DNA from: JAOABV01 sp039801465
Lineage (GTDB): Bacteria; Hydrothermota; Tepidihabitantia; Tepidihabitantales; CAIPLT01
Reading direction: 5' to 3'
DNA length: 23,257 nucleotides
Assembly (NCBI GenBank): GCA_039801465.1
Contig: JBDRUT010000028.1
Location: forward strand, 1 to 23,257
The notes below the pieces were generated by a model. That model ran no database searches, had not been told where the DNA came from, and saw nothing but the letters and a program-made list of their open reading frames with translations. Numbering within the stretch: the stretch's first letter is position 1; each line of letters starts with the position of its first letter. A program made the translations under genes and the position numbers. Shown here one piece after another: positions 1-9,000 of this stretch.

Positions 1-60
1 TCGGGATAACTCTGCAATATCATTCAGAATATCATTCTTATTGTCAATCTGGTTTTGCAT
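1..60 (-). CDS. 5' end of unknown minus-strand gene (partial)
   Basis: An ATG on the minus strand at 60-58 opens a frame of 20 codons that runs off the left edge without a stop (protein begins MQNQIDNKNDILND). The residues seen are polar and helix-forming, and no family can be named. Support for a real gene comes from a well-formed minus-strand promoter at 173-146, which gives a leader of about 80 bases. No clear Shine-Dalgarno is visible (only a purine-rich GGAAATAAAAAG stretch). The call depends on this promoter and on the open frame; 20 codons alone would be weak. Confidence 0.5.
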   Translation of the reverse strand, partial: MQNQIDNKNDILNDIAELSR

Positions 61-145
61 TTATCTTTTTATTTCCGAGTGATTGTAAATGGCAATCCCT
101 TCAGAATTAAAATCAAATAATAACAGTTTTTGCTTTTAACTATAT

Positions 146-173
146 ATTATAACCTTTTATAAAAGAAAGTCAA
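146..173 (-). promoter_or_regulatory. Sigma70-type promoter for the left-edge minus-strand gene
   Basis: On the minus strand TTGACT (173-168) is followed after 16 bases by TATAAT (151-146). Predicted start of transcription is near 139. The same hexamers recur before most transcription units of the window. Confidence 0.55.
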
Positions 174-385
174 TATTTTTGAGTAAAAATGTAGAGACCT
201 TTGCCATAATTAATTCTGATATTTATACTAAAATTTAACTGAATTTTCGAGCCCAAACTATATAACTACATAAAATCATCATACAATATAAGTTTTAAAT
301 TAATTTTTCACCCATAAAATTTTAGCAAGTAATTTATTTTATTTTGCTCTAAGGTTATAGGAAGTTAACTAAATTTTATGCAACC

Positions 386-500
386 TTTTCAAAATTTTAG
401 AGTCTAATATAATAAAAGGACGGAAGGTTACGGACGAGGAAAACGGCATTTATCTTGAGCATTAAATAAGCCGTTCGCTCTGTTCCTTCCGTTACTTTTT
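386..500 (+). ncRNA. Long hairpin with its own promoter and T-tract: candidate small RNA
   Basis: This is the only GC-rich, structured stretch in the 704-base intergenic region between the left-edge gene and cstA. An 8-base outer stem pairs 420-427 with 485-492 (ACGGAAGG / CCTTCCGT). A 6-base inner stem pairs 442-447 with 470-475 (AACGGC / GCCGTT) and is extended by ATTTA/TAAAT (448-452 / 463-467). Between the stems is an asymmetric internal loop. A TATAAT box lies at 408-413, with a weak -35 (TTTTCA, 386-391) 16 bases upstream, so transcription would start at about 420, the first base of the outer stem. The hairpin ends in a T-run (496-500). A rod-like RNA of about 80 bases would result. Alternatives are a bidirectional terminator or a palindromic repeat unit. 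It matches no RNA family I can name. The rest of 61-764 is AT-rich with only the two flanking promoters. Confidence 0.35.
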
Positions 501-636
501 ATAAAACTAATCGACTATTCTTCCAACATATCGTTTCCGCAAATATATTTTTAATTTGTATAAATCTTAAACTCTATAGTATTAAAATTAGAGTATCTTT
601 AAAAGTTTCGATCCTGATATAATAAATAATTTGTTA

Positions 637-664
637 TTGACTTTGATTGTATTAACTCTATAAT
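637..664 (+). promoter_or_regulatory. Sigma70-type promoter upstream of cstA
   Basis: TTGACT (637-642), 16-base spacer, TATAAT (659-664). Predicted transcription start is near 671, leaving a leader of about 94 bases before cstA. The leader ends in AAGGGG (752-757), a usable Shine-Dalgarno. Confidence 0.6.
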
Positions 665-764
665 CATTTTAATTAAAAATGGTTGTAATTTGTGTTCAGA
701 TAATTAAAATGGTTTATAGTAGTTGAACTTAGTTTTGAAAGCATATCATCTAAGGGGATAGATT

Positions 765-2426
765 ATGAACTCCGTTATTGTAATTATTCTTGGTATTTTG
801 GTCTATTATTTGGGTTATCAAGTATATGCGAAATATTATGACCGAAAGATAATCCAGACTGATGCTAAACGGGCAACACCGGCTCGAATGTATGCAGATG
901 GAGTTGACTTTATGCCCACCTCAAGAAATATTCTTTTCGGTTATCAGTTCAAATCAATTGCTGGTGCAGCACCCGTGCTTGGTCCAATTATTGCTATTAA
1001 ATGGGGTTGGTTGCCAGGTCTTATTTGGATTCTTCTCGGAACATTTTTTATTGGCTGGATTCAAGATTATACCAGTGCAATTGTCTCAATGCGCAATGAC
1101 GGTAAAACTTTTGGTGGCATTGCTTATACCTTAATCTCACCAAGAACAAGAATTATCTTACTTTCATTTATTTATTTCTACTTATTACTTATTGCTGCGG
1201 CATTTTCCAATGTCGTTGCAACCTTTATGGCAAATAACCCACATATTCCATTATCAATAATCTTTTTGGCTGTTGCTGGTGTGATTGTCGGTTTTCTTAT
1301 CTATTATGGAAGAATCAATCTAATAGTTGTTACAATTTTTGGTTTGGCAATCTTTTATTTGACGCTATTTCTTGGCAATAAATTTCAGTTAGCATTATCC
1401 AATCCATTTGCTAACCGAATGTTGTGGTTAATCTTTGCTTTAGGATTTTCATTCTTAGGTTCAGTATTGCCGATTTGGATATTTGTGCAACCGATTAATT
1501 ATCTCGGTTTTTATATCATTCTATTAGGAATGATTGGCACAATTTTAGGAATTTTTGTGGGTCATCCTAAGTTCAGTGTTCCGGCATTCACCCGATTTAA
1601 TGCTGATGGTTTACCTTTATGGCCAATACTTTTTGTCACGATCGCTTGCGGCGCTATTTCTGGTTGGCATAGTAATGTTTCGTCAACTGGTACTTCTCGA
1701 CAATTAGAAAAAGAAACAGATACCCGTATCGTTGCGGGTGGTGCAATGTTTTTAGAGATGATGCTGGCATTGATTGCATTGATAATTGTAAGTGTAACTA
1801 AAAGTAATGTACCCTGGTTTGCGCTTTTTGGCGAAGGACTTGATAAAATTTTTAGTTATATCGGTCTTCCAGCTGGATGGGGTAAGGCGTATGGTCCGGT
1901 AATGATTGTTGTGCTGGCAATTACAATTCTGCATCTGGTGGTAAGGTTTATGCGTATTGCGACCAACGAATTAGTTGGTAAAAAGATTCCCGCATTAAAA
2001 AATCCTATCTTAGGCACATTAGTCGCAATTGTCTTTTCATTTATATTAGTGTACACGGGCACATTTAATTACATCTGGGTCCTATTCGGCTCAGCAAATC
2101 AACTTATGGCGAGTCTGGCTCTATTGATTGCATCCGTTTGGCTTGTCTCCCAGAAAAAACCAACCCAATTCACTTTTTATCCAATGATATTTATGTATTT
2201 GACAACAATGAGTGCGTTGATTTATACTAGTATCTCAGTTTTGCGTCAAGCAATAACCGGTTTAGATATGTCGGGCAAGAGTTTACCAGTAAGTTCAATT
2301 ATCGGTAATTATTTTGCTGGTATCATTGGTCTAATTTTATTTATTGCGGCAATCATTCTTGCCTATGATGGATTAAAAGCATTTCTAAAATATCGAAAAG
2401 CAGCAAAGATGGAATCAAGTCATTAA
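765..2426 (+). CDS. cstA: Carbon starvation protein CstA (peptide/pyruvate transporter)
   Basis: A polytopic inner-membrane protein of the CstA family, whose characterised members import peptides and/or pyruvate when preferred carbon is scarce. The 553 residues are almost wholly hydrophobic segments with short loops. Family landmarks are visible: near the N-terminus FMPTSRNILFGYQFKSIAGA followed by APVLGPI, then WIQDYTSAIVSMRNDG at about 98-113, and SGWHSNVSSTGTSRQ at about 302-316. It is shorter than the E. coli protein (about 700 residues), as in many CstA relatives. The ATG at 765 follows AAGGGG at 752-757, and the promoter is at 637-664. A small gene encoding an 85-residue protein follows in the same direction and is probably co-transcribed. 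The family assignment is firm; the substrate is not determinable from sequence. Confidence 0.93.
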   Translation: MNSVIVIILGILVYYLGYQVYAKYYDRKIIQTDAKRATPARMYADGVDFMPTSRNILFGYQFKSIAGAAPVLGPIIAIKWGWLPGLIWILLGTFFIGWIQDYTSAIVSMRNDGKTFGGIAYTLISPRTRIILLSFIYFYLLLIAAAFSNVVATFMANNPHIPLSIIFLAVAGVIVGFLIYYGRINLIVVTIFGLAIFYLTLFLGNKFQLALSNPFANRMLWLIFALGFSFLGSVLPIWIFVQPINYLGFYIILLGMIGTILGIFVGHPKFSVPAFTRFNADGLPLWPILFVTIACGAISGWHSNVSSTGTSRQLEKETDTRIVAGGAMFLEMMLALIALIIVSVTKSNVPWFALFGEGLDKIFSYIGLPAGWGKAYGPVMIVVLAITILHLVVRFMRIATNELVGKKIPALKNPILGTLVAIVFSFILVYTGTFNYIWVLFGSANQLMASLALLIASVWLVSQKKPTQFTFYPMIFMYLTTMSALIYTSISVLRQAITGLDMSGKSLPVSSIIGNYFAGIIGLILFIAAIILAYDGLKAFLKYRKAAKMESSH

Positions 2427-2507
2427 GAAATTATATTGAAGATAAAAAATGTATAATTTTAGAAATGAGGCTTCTTCCCAATTTGTAAAGATATAAGGAG
2501 ATAAGAT

Positions 2508-2765
2508 ATGTCAAAGAAGAATATATTCAAAACAATCAAAGAATTTATTTACGGAATGGCAGCACATGATACTGCACGATTTGCCTTGAAAACTCGTGGT
2601 AGTATGGAGCACCTATTTATTCTTATCACAATGGGTGATATGCTGGGTATTCCAATTTTACCACCATATTACTCATTACGAATTCTACCTTATTGCGTTC
2701 CGCAAATTGCTACATGGAAAAGACGAATGCTTCGGGAAAAAGACTTTACTGATACTTTGGCTTGA
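2508..2765 (+). CDS. Small conserved-looking protein linked to cstA
   Basis: 85 residues, with a good ribosome site (AAGGAGA just upstream of the ATG at 2508). It starts 81 bases after cstA, in the same direction and with no terminator between. A basic, amphipathic N-terminus (about 1-25) leads to a HDTARFALKTRGSMEH stretch, a hydrophobic segment with a proline pair (LGIPILPPYYSLRILPY, about 46-62) and a charged C-terminus. The dense mix of Pro, Tyr and Arg looks like a constrained fold rather than random coding. E. coli cstA is also followed by a small gene (ybdD, DUF466), but I do not see that family's sequence here. A role as an accessory subunit or regulator of the transporter is inference from position only. 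Confidence 0.75.
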   Translation: MSKKNIFKTIKEFIYGMAAHDTARFALKTRGSMEHLFILITMGDMLGIPILPPYYSLRILPYCVPQIATWKRRMLREKDFTDTLA

Positions 2766-2852
2766 TTGTTAAAGGAAACTAATCAAAGAAATTAAACACC
2801 GTCTCCCCATTAATAAGATTTTATTAATATTTTGAATAATACTGATTAAATA

Positions 2853-3745
2853 ATGAGTGGCGTTGAGAATTATCTTGGTCAAATTTTATCAGTATTATGT
2901 GCGATTATCTGGGCTTTTGCGGTTATCCTTTTTAAGAAAAGCGGAGAAACGGTTCATCCAATTGCACTCAATCTTTTCAAAAATTTCATTGCGATAATTC
3001 TATTCTTAATTACAATTAAAATTATTGGTCAATCGCTATTTCGGACTGCATCCCGTGAAGAATATCTTATCTTTATTGTTAGTGGAATTTTAGGAATGGC
3101 AATTGCTGATACTTTATACTTTATGTGCTTAAATCAAATCGGCGCCGGACTTCTAGCCATTGTCTCTTGCCTGCATAGCCCTTTTATAATATTGCTATCA
3201 TTCATATTCCTTAGAGAACGAATGACTTTTTACAGATCATTGGTGTTATTCTTATTGTTGTTGCGGTACTCTTAACAATGCAAATCAAGAATCAAATTAT
3301 CTCGCGAAAAAAGTTAATCTTAGGAATATCCTGGGGTGTCTTATCAGTGCTTGCAACTGCAATTGGCGTGGTAATGATAAAACCATTGCTTAACCAAGTG
3401 CCTTTATTGTGGGCAGTAGAAATAAGACTTATTGCAGGATTTATTGCCTTATTTTTCATAATACTATTATTACCAAACCAAAACCAGATATTTTCATCAT
3501 TAAAAACAATTAAAGGTTTGGGTTATTCATTAAGTGGAACATTTTGTGGTACTTATTTAGCGCTGGTTATTTGGCTTGCTGGAATGAAATATACGAGCGC
3601 CTCAATTGCATCTTCGTTAAATCAAACCAGTAGCGTCTTCGTTTTTATCTTTGCGGCAATTATCTTAAAAGAGAAGATAAACCTTCAACGCATCATCGCT
3701 TTACTCGAAGCAATCACAGGTGTATTTCTAGTATTTTTAGGTTGA
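2853..3745 (+). pseudogene. EamA/DMT-family transporter interrupted by a frameshift
   Basis: Two adjacent frames (2853-3275 and 3278-3745) together make one 10-TM drug/metabolite-transporter-type permease of about 297 residues. The first holds the N-terminal EamA repeat (LSVLCAIIWAFAVILFKKSG, then GILGMAIADTLYFMCLNQIG). The second holds the C-terminal repeat (GISWGVLSVLATAIGVVMIK, then SLNQTSSVFVFIFAAIILKE). The break is at a run of five T (3227-3231) within ATGACTTTTTACAG. With six T the frame continues as MTFLQIIGVILIVVAVLLTM, the expected TM5 joining straight into the second half. Causes could be a real 1-base deletion, a homopolymer sequencing error, or a -1 slip on TTT TTT. The rest of the sequence shows no other decay, so the lesion is recent or artefactual. 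Substrate unknown. The start has no strong Shine-Dalgarno. Confidence 0.85.
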
Positions 3746-3770
3746 TTAAGATACACGAGTAAAAAATAGA

Positions 3771-3800
3771 TTGACTTTGAAATAAATCTTTTGTTATAAT
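3771..3800 (+). promoter_or_regulatory. Sigma70-type promoter for the ArsA-like pair
   Basis: TTGACT (3771-3776), 18-base spacer, TATAAT (3795-3800). Predicted transcription start is near 3807, giving a leader of about 120 bases filled by repeated copies of the gene's own start region. Confidence 0.55.
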
Positions 3801-3820
3801 GATATATAAAATTAACTTAA

Positions 3821-3940
3821 CTATAGAACTAAAAATACTATGAATCTGAGAGATAAAATATTATAAATTATGAGAATTATTGAAATAAAAATATTGTGAG
3901 TCTGAGAAGTATAGAACTAAAGATACTATGAATCTGAAAG
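3821..3940 (+). repeat. Tandem degenerate copies of the arsA1 start region
   Basis: The sequence around the arsA1 start codon (3910-3940) is repeated upstream at 3822-3852 with only 2 differences in 31 bases, including the ATG and the first codons (ATGAATCTGA). A weaker copy with GTG in place of ATG lies at about 3880-3909 (TGTGAGTCTGAGAA), and a still weaker one around the ATG at 3870. The pseudo-starts at 3840, 3870 and 3896 are spaced about 26-32 bases apart. The 3840 ATG opens only MNLRDKIL before a stop. None carries a strong Shine-Dalgarno. Confidence 0.75.
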
Positions 3941-4908
3941 AAACTTTTCTGAAAAATCCCAAAATGAAATATATCATGTACGGCGGAAAAGGTGGTTTAG
4001 GCAAGACTACTTTTTCTGCAGCAACGGCATTCTGGTTAGCCCAAAGTGGTTACAAGGTGTTAGTTTTTTCTGTCGACCCGCAAGCATCTTTGTCCGATAT
4101 ATTCCAAAAAGATATTTTTGGCAAAGGTGCCCAAGAAATTATTCCTGGTCTTTTTGCTCAGGAAATCGATGCCGATAAAAGAATTAAAGAATATCAAGAT
4201 GAAATCCGAAAGAAAATCTTAGACCGCTATGGTTTAGAAAAAGTGCCGGATGAGATTGAAAGTTATATTTCCGCAACTGCAGCAGAACCAGCAATGGAAG
4301 AGAGCGCAATTTTTGATACAGTGGTAGATATTATTAATACAACAGATTTTGATTATTATATTTATGATTTAGTACCATTAGGACATGCGCTGTATTATAT
4401 CTCAATGAGTTCAATTTATGATGAATGGATAAACAAGATTACTGCACTTCGTACTGAGATGAGAAAATATGAAGAAGTCGTAGCGAAAATGAGAAGTGAA
4501 GAAATAAGAGAAGAAGACGAAATTCTCAATGAACTCCAATATATCCGTAAACGAATTAATCTTGCATCATCAGTCTTTACTGATAAAGAGAAGACCGGCT
4601 TCTTTTTTGTGCTGACTCCAGAAGCAATGAGTATTATTGATACCGAAAAAGCTGCGGTACTCTTTTCCTGGTATGGTGTTCCTTTGACTGGTTTTGTTGT
4701 TAATCGCGTTATACCCCAAGAATTAGAAAAGACAAATATCCCCCAATATCTAAAAAATCGCATTGAAAGTCAAAAGCAACCACTGAAAGATATTAATAAG
4801 AAGTTTGGTGATAAAGTATTGGGATGGGTGCCAGAATTAGAAAAAGATGTTACCGGTTTAGATATGATTAAAAGAGTTGCTGATATTATGTTCGGTCCAA
4901 TAAAATGA
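3928..4908 (+). CDS. ArsA/Get3-like ATPase, first of a tandem pair
   Basis: A 326-residue cytosolic P-loop ATPase of the ArsA/Get3 (SIMIBI) class. It has the deviant Walker A GGKGGLGKTT at 19-28 and switch I SVDPQASLSD at 48-57, with the catalytic-type Asp at 50. The switch II/Walker B region reads DLVPLGH (147-153) where ArsA/Get3 proteins have DTAPTGH. A later VVNRVIPQEL matches the family's C-terminal nucleotide-proximal strand. A charged coiled-coil-like helix (about 170-205) takes the place of the family's variable helical domain. There is not a single cysteine, so neither the metalloid site of ArsA nor the Cys pair that binds zinc in Get3 can be present. It is 34 bases from a paralogue of the same length; a heterodimer is likely. 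Client unknown. Confidence 0.88.
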   Translation: MNLKETFLKNPKMKYIMYGGKGGLGKTTFSAATAFWLAQSGYKVLVFSVDPQASLSDIFQKDIFGKGAQEIIPGLFAQEIDADKRIKEYQDEIRKKILDRYGLEKVPDEIESYISATAAEPAMEESAIFDTVVDIINTTDFDYYIYDLVPLGHALYYISMSSIYDEWINKITALRTEMRKYEEVVAKMRSEEIREEDEILNELQYIRKRINLASSVFTDKEKTGFFFVLTPEAMSIIDTEKAAVLFSWYGVPLTGFVVNRVIPQELEKTNIPQYLKNRIESQKQPLKDINKKFGDKVLGWVPELEKDVTGLDMIKRVADIMFGPIK

Positions 4909-4942
4909 AGATAAAGTCAAATAATGGTTTTGTAGAAATCAA

Positions 4943-5896
4943 ATGAAGGAATTTTTTAATACGCATCCGAATCTGAAATATATCTTTTTTGGTGGTAAAG
5001 GTGGCGTTGGGAAAACTGTAACTGCGGGCATGACCGCGCTCTATTTATCAGAGATTAACAAGAAAGTTCTGCTCGCTTCAACGAATCCCGTGCACAGTCT
5101 TTCTGGTTTGCTTGAACAGGATGTTTTTGGCAAAGAAACATTAGTCAAAGGGACTAATCTTTATGCTTTGGAAATTGATACTAAAGATATGATTGCAAAA
5201 AAGAAAGCCGAGATAAAAGAAAAAGTCGAATGGTTTTTAAAATATGCGGACATCTCAGGACATAAAGCCGAAGATTTTATTGAGTCCGCAACAATGAATC
5301 CAGCATTTGAAGAATCGGCAATGTTTGAGAAGATGGTTGATGTGATGTTTGAAAATAAATATGATGTTTATGTCTTTGATACTGCGCCAACTGCTAATGC
5401 CCGTAGACTTTTGGGAATGTCAAAGGTCTACACTTTATGGGTAGAAAAGATGCTGACGAGTAAAAAAGAAGCCGATGAACTCAAGAAGAAATTGTCGTTC
5501 TCAAAAAAGACCGAAACCGACCCCTTATTGTCTTATCTCTTAAACTTCAAAGAACGAATTGAACGAGTGCATAAACTTTTGACCGATGAACAGATTACGA
5601 CCTTTTTCTTTGTAACCTTGGCTGAAGCATTACCAATTGCAGTTATCAAAAGATTTATTGGTTGGTTTAAGGAATTTGGCATTCCTGTTGGCGGTGTTAT
5701 TGTTAATCGGATAATTGATAAGAATCTAATCAAAGATAATATTCCTGAATTTGTCTTGAACCGAATAAATACTCAAGAAAAATATTTAACTGAAATTTAT
5801 AATTCGTTTTCTAATGTGCAAGGAATTATTCCGGAAATGGACAAAGAAATCAAAGGTGTGACAATGCTTAAACAAGCAATGCAACACCTATTCTAA
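4943..5896 (+). CDS. ArsA/Get3-like ATPase, second of a tandem pair
   Basis: 317 residues, paralogous to the preceding gene and likely co-transcribed with it. The Walker A is intact (GGKGGVGKTV, 17-26). Switch I reads STNPVHSLSG (46-55): Asn48 stands where family members have Asp (STDPAH). That Asp corresponds to D57 of yeast Get3, whose D57N change blocks hydrolysis. The Walker B/switch II DTAPT (146-150) is intact, but the following Gly-His is replaced by Ala-Asn. No cysteine occurs. The helical middle part (about 165-215) is Lys/Glu rich. The shared EESAxF motif (residues 123-128 here, 124-129 in the first protein) shows that the two are true duplicates. I infer an asymmetric heterodimer in which this subunit binds but may not hydrolyse ATP. 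Metal resistance is unlikely. Confidence 0.88.
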   Translation: MKEFFNTHPNLKYIFFGGKGGVGKTVTAGMTALYLSEINKKVLLASTNPVHSLSGLLEQDVFGKETLVKGTNLYALEIDTKDMIAKKKAEIKEKVEWFLKYADISGHKAEDFIESATMNPAFEESAMFEKMVDVMFENKYDVYVFDTAPTANARRLLGMSKVYTLWVEKMLTSKKEADELKKKLSFSKKTETDPLLSYLLNFKERIERVHKLLTDEQITTFFFVTLAEALPIAVIKRFIGWFKEFGIPVGGVIVNRIIDKNLIKDNIPEFVLNRINTQEKYLTEIYNSFSNVQGIIPEMDKEIKGVTMLKQAMQHLF

Positions 5897-5948
5897 TTTG
5901 TTTTTTTTGATTTATCTATTTCTTTATTTTCCAATATTAATTTGATTG

Positions 5949-5977
5949 TTGACAATGTGGTAATGTTTCTTTATACT
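5949..5977 (+). promoter_or_regulatory. Sigma70-type promoter for the C25 peptidase gene
   Basis: TTGACA (5949-5954), 17-base spacer, TATACT (5972-5977). Predicted transcription start is near 5984. The leader ends with a strong Shine-Dalgarno, AAGGAGG (6048-6054), six bases before the ATG at 6061. Confidence 0.65.
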
Positions 5978-6060
5978 AAATTATTATATAAACTTATATA
6001 AACAATGTGTATTTATAAACTTAATAATAAGTTGAGGATTGTTTCTCAAGGAGGCATCCA

Positions 6061-9000
6061 ATGCAGAAATTATTACTAATATTATTGCCATGTGCTTTGA
6101 TTTTGGCACATAATGGAGTTGTGGTAACATCATCAACTCCTGAGCAGATTAAACTGACCGTCTCTTTGCCGACATTACAAATGAGAACTGACGAATTTGA
6201 GGGCAGAATGTATACTCAGTTATATTTTCCTGAAGCAGGCATTTCAACTGAAATCGGTGCACCGCAATTACCGGTGATTCGAAAATTTGTTGAAATTCCA
6301 TTCGGAGCTAATGTTGACGTTAAAGCCACAGTTCTACGCAATGAATACATCCAACTTGAACATCCGGTTTTACCTTTGCAACCACCAATTCCTAAAACCG
6401 GACCAAAACCCGATTTTGTTATTAACCAGGATATTTATAACGCCAATAAAAATACTTTTGATGTTCGCGCGAGAATCGAAATGATTGGTGAAATTAGAAG
6501 CCATCGGGTAGCACTTTTAGAAATCTATCCGGTCTTTTACAACCCAAGAGAAAATCTGGTTGATTATGCATCAGAAATGACAATTGAGATGAATCTTTAT
6601 GGTTCGGATATACTCAAGACAATAGAAATGCGAGAACGGTATTATTCTAAACCATATGAGATGATGCTCAGTAATCTGGTTTTGAATTATGATGCGTATG
6701 CATTAACACCACCACCAAATTTACCAGTTGGATATCTGATTATCGTGCCGGATGAATGGTTAAGTTATGTCCAACCTTTAGCACAATGGCGTACTCGTAA
6801 AGGTTACAAAGTCTTTGTCCGAACACTATCTCAAGTTGGGGGTGGGACAAATAATACAGTAAGAAATTATATCTTAAATGCTTATAACACCTGGCAAATT
6901 CCACCGACTTTTGTCTTATTAGTTGGCGATGTTGATAAGATTGGTTATTTCACCGGACAATCCGCACCAACAGATTTAAACTATTCACTGATGACAACAC
7001 CAGACTATCTGCCAGATATTGATGTCAGCCGAGCATCAGTTGCCAATGCTTCTCAACTAGACAGTTTAGTTAAAAAGATTATTAAATATGAACGAAACGA
7101 ATGGCTATATGGGAATGACTGGACGAAAAAAGCATATTTTATTGCATCCAGTGATGGGGGCAATCATCAAGTTGCGGAAAACACTCATCGTTATTGTATG
7201 AGACTGATGAGAAGATATGGCGTTATCTGTGATTCGCTCTTTCTATATTATAATTCTGGAACACCAATCACGACTGCAATAAATGGCGGTCGTGCTTGGG
7301 TAACTTATTCGGGACACGGAAGCACAACATCCTGGGCAGACCCGAATTTTACTACATCAAATGTTCAGCAATTAACTAATGTTGATAAAGTGCCATTGGT
7401 TGGTACTTATGCATGTTTGTCAGGTGATTTTACTTCATCGGAATGTTTCTCTGAATCTTGGATAAGAATTGGTTATCGTGGCGCAATTGCCCATTACGCC
7501 TCAACAGTTACTTCTTATTGGGTTGAAGATGATACTTTACAAAGACGAGTCTTTGATTCGGCACTGGATTCTAATTATGTTTGGGCAATGGGCATGCTTA
7601 ATAAAGGCAAGCTCTGGTATTTTCTCCAAATGGGTAATACGACAACAACCCGGAGATATTTTGAAATGTATAATATGATGGGCGATGGTGCAATTGATGT
7701 TTACTGGGATATTCCGGCAACACTTCAAGTCAACTATCCGCCAGTAATTCCAATCGGCACTTATACGATTCCAATTACAGTCACCAAAAATGGTATGCCA
7801 GTCAAAAATGCTTTAGTTTGTGTAATGAGCACAACTGATACTTCAAAACAAGTTTCTGCTTATACTGATGTCAATGGTCAAGTATCACTCCAAATTACAA
7901 CAACAACACCAGATAGTCTTTCTTTAGTTGTCACAGGACATAATTTAGCACCATTTTTTGGTGGTATTCAAGCCTTACCATCATCAGGTGCTTATGTTGT
8001 GTACTTAAAACATATTATTCTTGACCCGGCCCCTGGTGGTAATGGCGATGGAGTTGTCAATCCTGGTGAATCAGTAGAAATGCGAGTCTGGCTGAGAAAT
8101 TTTGGAAACGCTACTGCAAATAATGTTCGAGCCTGGCTCAGAACTACAGACCGGTTTGTTACTATCACTGATTCATTCAAAAATTACGGTAATATTGCCG
8201 GTGGCGATTCTGCTTTTATTTTAAATGGATTTAAGTTTAATGTTGCAGTTAATTGCACTAATAACCATATCATCCGATTCTCTCTTTTGATTAAAGATGC
8301 TCTGGATTCAACCTGGCAGGCAAACATTTCTGTGCCTGTTGCTCAATGTAAATTAATCTATCTCAGCACTGCAGTTAATGACGCCAGTGGTAATAATAAT
8401 GGTATAATCAATCTGGGCGAAACCGTCAATCTTATTGTTACTATAAAAAATGTTGGCAATGCTACTGCTAATAATATTAATTCTGTTTTATCATCAAGTA
8501 CTCCGGGAATTTTAATTCTTGATGCATATGGTAATTACGGCTCAATTACGCCAAATAATATAGGTAGTAATCAATCTGACCCATATACGATAAAAGCCGA
8601 AAGCACAATTACCCCCGGAACTATTGCTCAATTCCGTGTAATTTTCACTGCAGGTATTTATGTTGAAACCCTATATTTCAGTTTACCAATTGAAATTTAT
8701 ATGCAAGGATTTGATCTCAGTAATGGCGGTTATATTCCATTACCAGCAACAGGTGGCTGGGAATGGGGAGCACCAACTTCAGGACCGAATTCAGCGCACT
8801 CAGCACCAAATGTTTGGGCAACAGTCTTAGCCGGTAATTATGGCGTTGATAATGCTAACTGGACTTTAACAACACCAGAACTTACTGCTACTTGTGATAC
8901 ACCACAACTTAAATTCTGGCACTGGTATAGTTTTGAAGGCACAACAACACTTTATGATGGTGGTAATGTTAAGATCTCAACTAATAATGGTCAAACTTGG

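Noticed and set aside
2508..2765. Assignment of the small cstA neighbour to YbdD/DUF466
   Set aside because: Position fits, but the sequence does not show the motifs I know from that family.
2809..2828. Terminator between the cstA pair and the EamA gene
   Set aside because: The stem ATTAATA/TATTAAT is AT-only and lacks a proper T-run; likely chance in AT-rich DNA.
3928..5896. Arsenite resistance (arsA of an ars operon)
   Set aside because: No cysteines in either protein, and no arsB, arsR, arsC or arsD nearby.
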